Assembly: GCA_026416455.1 (NCBI GenBank)
Contig: JAOAFE010000003.1
Coordinates: 143,805-207,804 of the forward strand
Direction: 5' to 3'
Source of the DNA: Syntrophales bacterium
GTDB taxonomy: Bacteria > Desulfobacterota > Syntrophia > Syntrophales > UBA8958
Length of the DNA stretch: 64,000 bases
This document shows, one piece after another, positions 42,029 to 50,241 of this stretch. The position numbers were made by a program, and so were the translations under genes. The notes under the pieces are model-generated. The model made no database searches and was not told the DNA's origin. It was given only the letters and a program-made list of their open reading frames with translations. The stretch's first letter is position 1, and every line of letters starts with the position of its first letter.

Positions 42029-43309
42029 CTATATCAGATCAACTGCCCGCCGGCAGGCGGCGATAGTTTTTTCTAAATCATCTGCTGTGTGAGCGATGGA
42101 GGTAAACCAGGCTTCGAATTGTGAGGGTGGGGGGTAGATACCTTGACGGATCATTTCTTGGAAGAATTGTGCATATCTCTTTACATCGGATCGGGCGGCG
42201 GAAGCAAAATCCCTCACCTTTTCTTCCGTAAAGAAGATGGTAAACATGGAGCCCATGTGATTAATTCGAATAGCAAGGCCCCGGTGGGTGAAGATCTGTT
42301 CAATTTCACGGCATAATGTGCCAGTGAAATCCGCGAGGCTGGTGTAGATATCCTTCCTTTCTCTGAGGATTTGAAGGGTGATCAATCCGGCACACGTGGC
42401 AACGGGGTTGCCTGAAAGTGTGCCCGCCTGGTAAACAGGCCCTAAAGGGGCAAGGAGAGACATTATATCCCTTTTTCCCCCCAAGGCACCGATGGGCAAA
42501 CCTCCACCGATTATCTTGCCCAGGCAGGTTAAATCCGGCGAGATTCCTACCACATTCTGCCATCCACCCCAAGTGAATCGAAATCCCGTAATAACTTCGT
42601 CAAAGATAAGGAGGATGCCTTTATCCTGCGTTAATCTTCTTAACTCCGGCAGAAACTCTTTTTCTGGTATGACTACTCCCATATTACCTGCCACTGGCTC
42701 TACAATGGCAGCAGCAATGTCATCTCCATGAACGTTTATTATTTCTTTTAAGGTGTTCAAATCGTTATAGGGGATGGTTAAGGTAAGTGATGCCACCTCT
42801 TCGGGAACACCGGGACAACCGGGGATACCTAGGGTCGCCAAACCCGAACCCGCCCTGGCCAAAAGAGAATCACTGTGACCATGGTAACATCCTTCAAATT
42901 TGAGGATTTTTTTTCGGCCCGTATAAGCCCGAGCTATTCTCAGGGCGGTCATGATTGCTTCTGTACCGGAATTCACCAGCCTGACCATCTCCATCGAGGG
43001 CATGGCTTCCCGAATGAGTTCCGCAAGAATTAGTTCCTGCTCGGTCGGGGCCCCGTAGCTTAAACCCTTCTCCAGTTGTTTTTTTATCCCTTCTACCACC
43101 TGTTTGTAAGCGTGACCCAGGATTAAGGGGCCCCAGGATAGAACGTAATCGATGTATTCTTTGCCATCGACGTCGTAAATTTTGGATCCCTGACCTCTAG
43201 CTATGAAAAGAGGGCCTCCACCCACGGCCGTCCACGCACGAACGGGGCTGTTGACCCCACCGGGAATTAATTGACTGCTTTTAAAATACAGTTCTTGTGA
43301 TATTGACAT
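42029..43309 (-). CDS. hemL: Glutamate-1-semialdehyde 2,1-aminomutase
   Basis: A 426-residue PLP enzyme making 5-aminolevulinate, the tetrapyrrole precursor. PLP Lys is in CLGKIIGGGLP, with FDEVITGFR and VNSGTEA. The N terminus SSQLIPGGVNSPVRAW is standard. The ATG at 43309 follows AAAGGGGGAAC; a longer upstream frame (to 43363) is not conserved. It lies 61 bases after the ahbB-like gene. Confidence 0.95.
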   Translation of the reverse strand: MSISQELYFKSSQLIPGGVNSPVRAWTAVGGGPLFIARGQGSKIYDVDGKEYIDYVLSWGPLILGHAYKQVVEGIKKQLEKGLSYGAPTEQELILAELIREAMPSMEMVRLVNSGTEAIMTALRIARAYTGRKKILKFEGCYHGHSDSLLARAGSGLATLGIPGCPGVPEEVASLTLTIPYNDLNTLKEIINVHGDDIAAAIVEPVAGNMGVVIPEKEFLPELRRLTQDKGILLIFDEVITGFRFTWGGWQNVVGISPDLTCLGKIIGGGLPIGALGGKRDIMSLLAPLGPVYQAGTLSGNPVATCAGLITLQILRERKDIYTSLADFTGTLCREIEQIFTHRGLAIRINHMGSMFTIFFTEEKVRDFASAARSDVKRYAQFFQEMIRQGIYPPPSQFEAWFTSIAHTADDLEKTIAACRRAVDLI

Positions 43310-43370
43310 GTTCCCCCTTTTTCGATGGCGGCAGTTTATAGGTAAAGGTGGTTCGCCTGTCAATGGTCTT

Positions 43371-43835
43371 TCAAAAGTACCTCATGCTTGTTTTCTTCAG
43401 CTCCTCAATCGTTTCAAGGATGATGTAATCACTTATACCACTTGCCTTTACCATTTCTTCTATGATGTTTTCTTTTTTCTTCAGTGGGAAGTGAACCATG
43501 GTGAAGAGGTTATAGCGATTTAGATACGGTGGTTTGCGTTCGTAGCAGTGGGAAACCCATTTCTTTTGCGCCAACGCCTTTCCCACTTGATCAATTAATG
43601 GGGAAGGTACGGCCCAGACAACGAGGGCGTTTTTATTGTAGCCCACCCTATGGTGTCGAAGGGCGGCTCCGAACTTTCGCATTAAGCCTTCTTTCTTCCA
43701 GCGATAGAGGATCTCCAGTACCTGTTCTTCCTCCATTTGACAGGCCTTCCCCAAGAGGAGAAAAGGTCTTTTTTCTAAGGGAAAATCATCTTGAAGCAAT
43801 TTAATCAGAGAAATTTCTTTGGTTGATAGTTTCAT
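43371..43835 (-). CDS. ahbB: AhbB-type siroheme decarboxylase subunit (Lrp/AsnC-like)
   Basis: A 154-residue protein with an Lrp-like winged-helix N terminus and a ferredoxin-like C-terminal domain. FGAALRHHRVGY and VSHCYERKPPYLNRYNLFTMVH are characteristic of siroheme decarboxylase/NirD-L-H-G proteins, not DNA-binding Lrp. In sulfate reducers AhbAB converts sirohaem to 12,18-didecarboxysirohaem for haem and d1 synthesis. The AhbA partner is not in the window. Assignment as AhbB rather than AhbA is tentative. ATG 43835 is used; the Shine-Dalgarno is weak. Confidence 0.82.
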   Translation of the reverse strand: MKLSTKEISLIKLLQDDFPLEKRPFLLLGKACQMEEEQVLEILYRWKKEGLMRKFGAALRHHRVGYNKNALVVWAVPSPLIDQVGKALAQKKWVSHCYERKPPYLNRYNLFTMVHFPLKKKENIIEEMVKASGISDYIILETIEELKKTSMRYF

Positions 43836-43883
43836 AGATGACTTATAACCCACAATTGATGAGACGTAAAGAGAGGAAAAATG

Positions 43884-43912
43884 TTGACAAGCTTTAAGGC
43901 CTGTTGTAATTC
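43884..43912 (+). promoter_or_regulatory. Sigma-70 promoter of atpE
   Basis: TTGACA (43884-43889), 17-base spacer, TAATTC (43907-43912), 118 bases before the atpE ATG. The 195-base gap to ahbB holds both divergent starts. Confidence 0.6.
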
Positions 43913-44030
43913 TCAATTCGAAGTGTTAAGCGGGGTATAATTTTCTAAAGAAGGGAGGTGGGAAAAAAAAGCGGTGGCAAGTGATTTTGACTGGACGATT
44001 AACAAAAAACTAAAAGAAGGAGATGAGAAG

Positions 44031-44399
44031 ATGATGAAACGTATCTGTTCGATGATGGTGACGTTGTTTATGATGTTTGTCTTGGTACCTGTATTGTATG
44101 CAGCAGAGCAAGCAGGTGCCGGCTCAACAGTTGACTATACGAAAGCGATCGTGGTGGGTATTTCTCTCTTCGCCGCTGGTATGGTCATGGGTATTGGGAC
44201 CATCGGTACGGGAATCGGTATGGGTAACGGGTTGAGCGGGGCCACGAATGCCGTAGGCCGTAATCCGGAAGCCCAGGGTAGAATTCTCCTTACCATGATG
44301 GTAGGTCTGGCGATGATCGAGTCGCTCGCTATTTACGCGCTCGTCATTGCATTGGTCATTCTGTATGCCAATCCGCTGCTCAAGGTGATTGGGGCATAA
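44031..44399 (+). CDS. atpE: F0F1 ATP synthase subunit c with N-terminal signal-like helix
   Basis: A 122-residue c subunit, longer than the usual 75-90 because residues 1-30 form an extra hydrophobic, probably cleaved leader ending near LYAAEQ. The hairpin has the glycine-rich first helix [14 protein letters not shown] and RNPEAQGR polar loop; the ion-binding Glu is in AMIESLAIY. By alignment with the Ilyobacter Na-type ring, Gln32 is Met and Thr67 is Leu, so proton coupling is more likely. ATG 44031 follows AGAAGGAG. It stands alone on the plus strand, 5 kb from atpB. Confidence 0.93.
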   Translation: MMKRICSMMVTLFMMFVLVPVLYAAEQAGAGSTVDYTKAIVVGISLFAAGMVMGIGTIGTGIGMGNGLSGATNAVGRNPEAQGRILLTMMVGLAMIESLAIYALVIALVILYANPLLKVIGA

Positions 44400-44424
44400 A
44401 AAGGCAAGATAATAATTAGTGGTT

Positions 44425-44814
44425 TCATTCAAGGGAGGGGAGCGTACATCGACTTTCTCTCCCTTTTTTATTTCTAGCCCGCCTGGCCCGCCTCTCCTTT
44501 TGGCGCCTTATTTTTTCCCCTTGGGTAGCTTTTTCTTTTACAGTTCCCATTAGCCATCCTTCTATTCTATCGAGAAGGATGCGTCTAGCTATAAAACGGT
44601 TGAGGCTTTGGGATCTATTGATGCCGCATTTGACGGAAATGCCTGACGGCAAATGGACCAGGCGCACGCAGGAGGCGCTTTTATTAACTTTTTGTCCTCC
44701 AGGGCCAGGGGCATGGATGAAGGTTTCTTTTAGGTCTTTCTCAAAAACCTTCAAAGCGTCCATCCGTTCTTTAAGGGCTTTCTCTTTTTCGGGGGAGACT
44801 CCAAATTTGCTCAT
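44425..44814 (-). CDS. Release-factor-like protein with GGQ motif (RF-1 domain only)
   Basis: A 129-residue class I release-factor-like protein. The hydrolysis motif GPGGQKVNKSAS is near residues 36-48 and the C terminus is Arg/Lys-rich (QKERRARRARNKKGR), as in ArfB/C12orf65-type ribosome rescue factors. Codon-recognition domains are absent. It probably releases peptides from stalled ribosomes. It is the last gene of the kor operon, 2 bases after the ACT protein, and its 3' end contains the atpE terminator on the other strand. Confidence 0.88.
   Translation of the reverse strand: MSKFGVSPEKEKALKERMDALKVFEKDLKETFIHAPGPGGQKVNKSASCVRLVHLPSGISVKCGINRSQSLNRFIARRILLDRIEGWLMGTVKEKATQGEKIRRQKERRARRARNKKGRESRCTLPSLE
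44431..44470 (+). terminator. Terminator of atpE
   Basis: AAGGGAG (44431-44437) pairs with CTCCCTT (44459-44465), followed by TTTT, 31 bases after the atpE stop. It lies within the 3' coding end of the convergent release-factor-like gene. Confidence 0.6.
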
Positions 44815-44816
44815 TT

Positions 44817-45245
44817 TTATAGGGCGTATATCTCTTCGCCCACGAAGTTTATCCAGTGTTCTTTCAAAATAGAGATGGCTTTATCCATCGGCTCACAACC
44901 GATGATAACGATGGTCTCTTTACCAATGCGTTCAATGGTGGTGTATATATAATGGATATTTACCTCCCCTTCGGCTAGGGGTTTTACGATAGCATTCATC
45001 CCTCCAGGGTGAAGCGGTACTTCGACTGCAATGACTGGGGTCACCTCGAAATTAAAGTGGAAGCTCTTCAAGGTTGTGACCGCCCTTTCTGGATCGTTGA
45101 CTACAAGCCTCACGGTGCTTTGCTCTTCCGTACTCGCCGCAGAGACGGCCTTAATTTTGATATCCTCCTTATCTAGGATGTCAATAAGACGGCTAAAACT
45201 GCCAGGTACATTTTCGAGGATGACGGAAATTTGCGAAACGGCCAT
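44817..45245 (-). CDS. Tandem ACT-domain protein
   Basis: A 142-residue protein made of two ACT domains (VILENVPGSFSRLIDIL at residues 8-24 and VPLHPGGMNAIVKPLA near 76-91). No catalytic domain. ACT pairs bind amino acids and regulate enzymes. Coupling to 2-oxoacid oxidoreductase genes (its start overlaps the gamma stop by one base) suggests amino-acid-responsive control of that enzyme, which is inference. Confidence 0.85.
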   Translation of the reverse strand: MAVSQISVILENVPGSFSRLIDILDKEDIKIKAVSAASTEEQSTVRLVVNDPERAVTTLKSFHFNFEVTPVIAVEVPLHPGGMNAIVKPLAEGEVNIHYIYTTIERIGKETIVIIGCEPMDKAISILKEHWINFVGEEIYAL

Positions 45246-45787
45246 TATTTACTTTGCCCCCATTCGTAACCGGCCATAAAAGCCCGGCGGTTGCTTTCCC
45301 AGGCGGCTCCCCTTTTTCCTTTCATTCGTTCCTCGATACTTTTTAAACAACTCTGAGGTGAAACGAGGCTCGTCTTCCGTACAAAAGCCCCTAACATAAT
45401 GAGATTTTGACCGCGCGGGACCCCGATGGTTTCTGCAATTTCTGCTAAAGGAATTTCATGAACGGTAACGTCTTTCCTGGTAGGTTTGATGTCGGCGAGC
45501 GAGGTGTTAAGAAAGATGACCCCACCATGAGTGACACGGTTTTGAAAGGTGAGCAGAGAAGGCTTATTCATGATAACCAGGTATTCCGGTTCTGAGGCAA
45601 TGGGAGAGGCAATTTCTTCGTCCCCCACGGCGACGGTACAGTTTGCCGCTCCACCCCTCACCTCGGCTCCATAGGACGGCAAATAGGTTACGTGATAGCC
45701 TTCCATCATAGCCGCCTGGGCGAAGGTGTAGCCCATCATAAGCACGCCCTGTCCTCCAAAACCAGCGAAGATGGTCTTCGTTATCAT
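45245..45787 (-). CDS. korC: 2-oxoacid:ferredoxin oxidoreductase gamma subunit
   Basis: A 180-residue gamma subunit (GFGGQGVLMMGYTFAQAAM, then SYGAEVRGG). With alpha, beta and delta it forms a ferredoxin-linked oxidoreductase for 2-oxoglutarate or another 2-oxoacid. It begins immediately after the beta stop. Confidence 0.9.
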   Translation of the reverse strand: MITKTIFAGFGGQGVLMMGYTFAQAAMMEGYHVTYLPSYGAEVRGGAANCTVAVGDEEIASPIASEPEYLVIMNKPSLLTFQNRVTHGGVIFLNTSLADIKPTRKDVTVHEIPLAEIAETIGVPRGQNLIMLGAFVRKTSLVSPQSCLKSIEERMKGKRGAAWESNRRAFMAGYEWGQSK

Positions 45788-46546
45788 TTATTCCGCCCCT
45801 TTGATAGCAGTGACATCTTTTATAATCCCCAAGGGGTATTCCTTCATCATCACCTCTTCCATCCATCGGCACGCATCGGGAGGACTCATCTTCCAGTTAG
45901 TTGGGCATTGGGACAGGATTTCAATCATAGTCAGACCGAAATCATTATCCATCTGATAAAGAAAGGCTTTTTTTAACGCCTTCTTTGTGCGGTTAATATT
46001 GAGAGGGGAATTCACCGCACACCTTTCAATGTATACCGTGCCGGGTAATTGAGCGAGTAGCTCACTTACCCGGATGGGATAGCCGTCGAGTTTTTCGGAT
46101 CGACCGAAAGGGGTGGTCGTGGAGAACTGCCCCGTCAAGGTAGTGGGCGCCATCTGACCTCCCGTCATGCCGTAGACGGCATTGTTGATGAAAATAATCG
46201 TAAAGTTTTCCCCTCTATTGGCGGCATGCAGTGTCTCGGCTGTACCGATGGCGGCAAGGTCCCCATCGCCTTGATACGTGAATATTACTCGATCCGGGAG
46301 GACCCTCTTTATTCCCGTTGCCACAGCGCATCCTCTTCCGTGAGCGGCTTCTATCATGTCTACATCAAAGTAATTATAAGCAATTACAGCACAACCGGCC
46401 GGGCAGACGCCGATCGTGCGATCTGCAATGCTAAGTTCATCTATTACCTCACATATGAGACGGTGGACAGTGCTGTGACCGCAGCCTGGGCAGTAATGAA
46501 ACTTGGTCGGTTTTAAAGATTTGGGTCTACTGTAGACCTTCTTCAT
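45788..46546 (-). CDS. korB: 2-oxoacid:ferredoxin oxidoreductase beta subunit (ThDP-binding)
   Basis: A 252-residue beta subunit. CPGCGHSTVH (residues 19-28), ThDP/Mg motif GDGDLAAIGTAE and NNAVYGMTGGQMAPTT. This is the 2-oxoglutarate/branched-chain type rather than the pyruvate type. It overlaps the alpha gene by 4 bases (ATGA). Confidence 0.92.
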   Translation of the reverse strand: MKKVYSRPKSLKPTKFHYCPGCGHSTVHRLICEVIDELSIADRTIGVCPAGCAVIAYNYFDVDMIEAAHGRGCAVATGIKRVLPDRVIFTYQGDGDLAAIGTAETLHAANRGENFTIIFINNAVYGMTGGQMAPTTLTGQFSTTTPFGRSEKLDGYPIRVSELLAQLPGTVYIERCAVNSPLNINRTKKALKKAFLYQMDNDFGLTMIEILSQCPTNWKMSPPDACRWMEEVMMKEYPLGIIKDVTAIKGAE

Positions 46547-47607
46547 CGCTCGTTCCTTCGGGCTTTATAAGCAATGACTTTCGCCAGCTCTGCTGGGGTG
46601 GGAATTACTCCTCCTGGACGGCCGTAAAAATCTATGTGCGCCCTTCCCTCCAACGCCAGTTTTACATCTTCCAGCATCTGACCTGTGCTCATTTCGAAGA
46701 CGATAAAAGAATTTACTTTTTTTGCTATCTCCCGAAGCTCTTTTTCGGGGAACGGCCACAATGTAATTGGGCGTAATAGGCCTACGGCGTAACCTTCTTC
46801 CCTTAACCTCTTGATAGCTCCTTTGGCAATACGAGCGGCCGTCCCGTAAGCAACGATGACTATTTCTGCATCCTCAATCAAATGCGCTTCGTAACGGACC
46901 TCTTTTTGCGCCATTACTTGGTATTTTCTATACAATTTCCAGTTGTGCTCTTCCATTCGGATCGCGTCGAGGATGAGCCCCCTGATAAACCGACTTTTTC
47001 CCATCTCCTTGCCCTTCAGGACGTAACTTTCATCGTACTGTCTTGGAGGAGGGGTTTTGAAAATGACCGGTTCCATCATCTGTCCCATCATGCCATCGGC
47101 CAGGATGACGACAGGTGTTCGGTAACGATCGGCGAGATCAAAGGCATCCATGGTTAGGTCGGCGAGTTCTTGAATATGAGCCGGTGCAAGGACAGGCGTT
47201 CTGTAATCGCCGTGCCCACCACCTTTTGTGGCCTGGAAGTAATCCCCTTGAGATGGGGCAATATTACCCAATCCGGGTCCTCCTCGCATGATATTGACGA
47301 TGACGGCCGGTAACTCATCACAGGCAAGGAAGGATATTCCTTCTTGCTTGAGAGAGATACCGGGGCTTGAAGAGGAGGTCATGGCCCGAGCACCGGCTGC
47401 TGCTGCTCCTAACACCATATTGATGGCTGCGATTTCACTTTCTGCTTGGATAAAGATACCTCCAGGTGTCTTACGCATATGCTCAGCCATATATTCCGCG
47501 AGCTCGTTTTGGGGTGTAATAGGATACCCGGCGTAGAAGCGGCAACCAGCGAGGATGGCAGCTTCTCCGATTACATGATTTCCTGACATCAGGACTTTTT
47601 TATGCAC
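46543..47607 (-). CDS. korA: 2-oxoacid:ferredoxin oxidoreductase alpha subunit
   Basis: A 354-residue alpha subunit (KVLMSGNHVIGEAA, GYPITPQNELAEYMA, SSSSPGISLKQEG). The chosen GTG start at 47607 overlaps the ferredoxin stop by 8 bases and follows GAGGTG; it gives the family's usual HKKVLMSGN N terminus. The enzyme decarboxylates a 2-oxoacid to acyl-CoA and reduced ferredoxin, feeding the acyl-CoA synthetase and ferredoxin-dependent complexes. Confidence 0.9.
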   Translation of the reverse strand: MHKKVLMSGNHVIGEAAILAGCRFYAGYPITPQNELAEYMAEHMRKTPGGIFIQAESEIAAINMVLGAAAAGARAMTSSSSPGISLKQEGISFLACDELPAVIVNIMRGGPGLGNIAPSQGDYFQATKGGGHGDYRTPVLAPAHIQELADLTMDAFDLADRYRTPVVILADGMMGQMMEPVIFKTPPPRQYDESYVLKGKEMGKSRFIRGLILDAIRMEEHNWKLYRKYQVMAQKEVRYEAHLIEDAEIVIVAYGTAARIAKGAIKRLREEGYAVGLLRPITLWPFPEKELREIAKKVNSFIVFEMSTGQMLEDVKLALEGRAHIDFYGRPGGVIPTPAELAKVIAYKARRNER

Positions 47608-47815
47608 GGAACACCTCAATGGCACCATCGGGACACATTACGGCACATAAGGTACATCCGGTACATTTGCCGTTGTCTTTAAAGGAGGCAGGATGAAAGC
47701 CGCTGGAGTTTAAACGCGAGGAAAAGGCGATATTGTCCGTGCGGCAAACGGTAATACATAAACCGCATTCTTTGCAAAGCTCCTCATCTATTTCAATTTT
47801 ACCCTTCGGGGCCAC
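47600..47815 (-). CDS. korD: 2-oxoacid oxidoreductase delta subunit (2[4Fe-4S] ferredoxin)
   Basis: A 71-residue ferredoxin with two Cys clusters, CKECGLCITVC and CTGCTLCAVMCPDGA. It is the electron outlet of the complex. Start is GTG after GAGAGGTTCTAG. First kor gene, 71 bases after the NusG paralogue. Confidence 0.9.
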   Translation of the reverse strand: MAPKGKIEIDEELCKECGLCITVCRTDNIAFSSRLNSSGFHPASFKDNGKCTGCTLCAVMCPDGAIEVFRA

Positions 47816-47886
47816 CTAGAACCTCTCTTTAAGCTTGTAACATGCGGGCTTTCTTACCTATCGAGACAATTATGTCAAGGGAAAAA

Positions 47887-48393
47887 TCAGATTTTTGCAA
47901 TCTGAAATCCTTCTAGTTTGATGGCTACCGCTCGATGGAGCAATTCAAAGGATACGACGAACACCTCATGTTCTAAATCCGAGGCCGTCACTATGCCTTC
48001 TATACCAGCAAAGGGGCCATCGATGATGCGTGCCCTTTCACCCACATTTGGATATCTAAAATGGTTGATTTCTACCGGTGAGCTGATGAGCCGGTTGATG
48101 GTGTTAATATGTTCGTCCGGTACCGGTATCGGCTCGCCTCCATTGGCCTTCCCAAGAATTTTCACGACACCAAAGGTTTTGAGGATGTCGAGGCGCGTAT
48201 AGTTATTCGGTGAGGTTAGAAGATGTACAAACAGGTAGCCAGGAAACATGGGTACCCAAATCTTTTTCCTTCTATCCTTTCTCTTACTCCAGACGTGGAT
48301 TTTTGGCAGGAAAACGTGGTAAGATTTCGCCATTAGTTGCTCATGAACGCGGTCTTCATGTCTACTTCTTGTATATACGGCGTACCACGGCAT
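47887..48393 (-). CDS. Specialised NusG paralogue (RfaH/UpxY-like)
   Basis: A 168-residue NusG family protein. NGN domain begins MPWYAVYTRSRHEDRVHEQL, with the FPGYLFVHL motif (about 51-59); C-terminal KOW has VGERARIIDGPFAGIEGIV. Sequence style matches operon-specific NusG paralogues that help RNA polymerase read long operons, rather than housekeeping NusG. ATG 48393 follows GGTCAGGACG. It heads the minus-strand kor operon, while the polysaccharide genes usually served by such factors are elsewhere in the window. Confidence 0.88.
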   Translation of the reverse strand: MPWYAVYTRSRHEDRVHEQLMAKSYHVFLPKIHVWSKRKDRRKKIWVPMFPGYLFVHLLTSPNNYTRLDILKTFGVVKILGKANGGEPIPVPDEHINTINRLISSPVEINHFRYPNVGERARIIDGPFAGIEGIVTASDLEHEVFVVSFELLHRAVAIKLEGFQIAKI

Positions 48394-48470
48394 CGTCCTG
48401 ACCAATTTCTATAAATTTTGAGTCGGAATCTATAGCACAAATATTAAATTTGTAAACTCCCGGAGGTAAA

Positions 48471-50069
48471 ATGCGGTGGATAAGGATTGAGGGATTGAGA
48501 CTTCATTCCCGGGACGAAGAAGGACGATTGAGGAGCCAGATTGTCGATCTTCTGGGGTTGAGGGAGAGCGAAGTAGGGCTCGTAAACATAATAAGAAGAT
48601 CACTCGATGCTCGGCATCGTCGGAAACCAGTTTTTGTTTACACAGTTGACGTTCAAGTCGAAAAGAATGTTTCTCCGGCCATAAAGTTTAAAAAGGGCAT
48701 AAACGTACACGAAAGACCGGATGAGCCGGTTGCTCCAACAATCATTCCCTTACGGAAGAAAATTAAGCCTATCGTTGTTGGATCCGGACCTGCGGGGTTA
48801 TTTGCTGCCCTTACGTTGGTTCGTAACAATGTGCCGGTCGTTCTTTTGGAGAGAGGCAGGAAGATTCCCGAACGTGTGCAAGATGTAGAGGCTTTTTGGC
48901 GAAAGGGAGAATTAAATTTGGAAAGCAATGTGCAATTCGGAGAGGGAGGAGCAGGTACTTTTTCCGACGGGAAGCTCATAAGCCGTACCAAGGACCCATT
49001 GGCCCGCTGGGTTAAGCAGGTATTGGTAGACATGGGGGCACCGGAGAAAATACTGGTAGAAGCCAAGCCTCACATCGGTACCGATCGGTTGCGTGAAGTG
49101 ATGATAAATTATCGTATGTACTTGGAAAAGAAAGGATGTGAGTTTAAATTTGAGGCTCGAGTGACAGATTTAATATGTCATAAAGGGCAATTGAGAGGAT
49201 GTGTTGTGAATGATCGAGAAGAGATTGTGGGTGACTTTTTGATCTTAGCCATCGGTCAGAGTGCGGAGGACACATACGTGCTTCTATCGAGAAAAGGGGT
49301 CACACTTGCCCCCAAACCTTTTGCTATGGGTTTACGCATAGAACATCCACAAGCTCAAATAAATGCCATGCAATACGGGAGGTGGAAAGATGAAGCCGGG
49401 CTTCCCCCCGCTGAATATTTTCTCTCTGCCCGCTTGAAGGATGGGAGGTCTATTTATACTTTCTGTATGTGCCCTGGCGGATCAGTCATCAATGCCTCCA
49501 ATCATCTAGGTCGAGTCGTCACCAATGGCATGAGTTTAAGTGATCGGAATGGATTTTACGCCAACAGTGCTCTGGTCATCCCAGTGAAAACATCTGATTT
49601 CTATCGGAAATCTCCTTTGGATGGTCTTAATTTTCGCCGTATATGGGAAGAGAAGGCCTTTCTCTTGGCGGGAGGGAACTATTTTGCACCAGCGGAGGGG
49701 CTAAATTCATTTCTTCGAAACAAAACGAGTCCGGAGGTGGGTTTTACGACTTTTCTTCCCGGCGCGAGAGCCGTATCTCTTGACCAGGTATTGCCTTCTT
49801 TTGTTGTTGCCGCTCTCAAAGAAGGCCTACTTCTTTTAGGTAAAAAGGTGCCGCCCTTTTTGTCCCGAGAAGCAAACTTAATCGCTGTGGAAACCCGTAC
49901 CTCTGCTCCTATAAGAATTTTGCGGGGAGAAGACGGTGTCAGTGTGTCGTTAGAAGGACTTTATCCGTGTGGAGAGGGGGCCGGGTATGCAGGAGGTATC
50001 ATCAGTTCCGCCCTGGATGGAATTAAGGCTGCAACCAAAGCCATAGTAAGGGAGAGTAGTTCGCTGTGA
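48471..50069 (+). CDS. COG2509-type FAD-dependent dehydrogenase
   Basis: A 532-residue flavoprotein: N-terminal small domain (1-95), FAD motif VVGSGPAGLFAALTL (about 101-115) and VLLERGRKIPERV, then a large substrate domain. C-terminal PCGEGAGYAGGIISSALDG is the COG2509 hallmark. These proteins are widely conserved but uncharacterised; no membrane segment is present. It is divergent from the NusG paralogue, 77 bases apart. Confidence 0.88.
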   Translation: MRWIRIEGLRLHSRDEEGRLRSQIVDLLGLRESEVGLVNIIRRSLDARHRRKPVFVYTVDVQVEKNVSPAIKFKKGINVHERPDEPVAPTIIPLRKKIKPIVVGSGPAGLFAALTLVRNNVPVVLLERGRKIPERVQDVEAFWRKGELNLESNVQFGEGGAGTFSDGKLISRTKDPLARWVKQVLVDMGAPEKILVEAKPHIGTDRLREVMINYRMYLEKKGCEFKFEARVTDLICHKGQLRGCVVNDREEIVGDFLILAIGQSAEDTYVLLSRKGVTLAPKPFAMGLRIEHPQAQINAMQYGRWKDEAGLPPAEYFLSARLKDGRSIYTFCMCPGGSVINASNHLGRVVTNGMSLSDRNGFYANSALVIPVKTSDFYRKSPLDGLNFRRIWEEKAFLLAGGNYFAPAEGLNSFLRNKTSPEVGFTTFLPGARAVSLDQVLPSFVVAALKEGLLLLGKKVPPFLSREANLIAVETRTSAPIRILRGEDGVSVSLEGLYPCGEGAGYAGGIISSALDGIKAATKAIVRESSSL

Positions 50070-50241
50070 GTTGCGTTATGTTACCCCTCCCTTTACCACA
50101 CGTGATCAATTATTTATCGGAGGGGAAAAGGGGTTTTGATTAACCGTGGCAGTGGCGGAAATTTTTTTGTATAGATGTTAATCCGTCAAAAAAGAATTTA
50201 GTTTTTTGGTGGAGATTAATAACCAGCAAGGGGGAAGCTGC

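Noticed and set aside
43371-43835. Lrp/AsnC transcription regulator
   Set aside because: The C-terminal HHRVGY and CYERKPPYLNRYN motifs and hemL linkage match sirohaem decarboxylase subunits instead.
50084-50125. CCCCTCC/GGAGGGG inverted repeat after the COG2509 gene as a terminator
   Set aside because: The loop is 28 bases and no T run follows directly; it remains only a weak potential stem.
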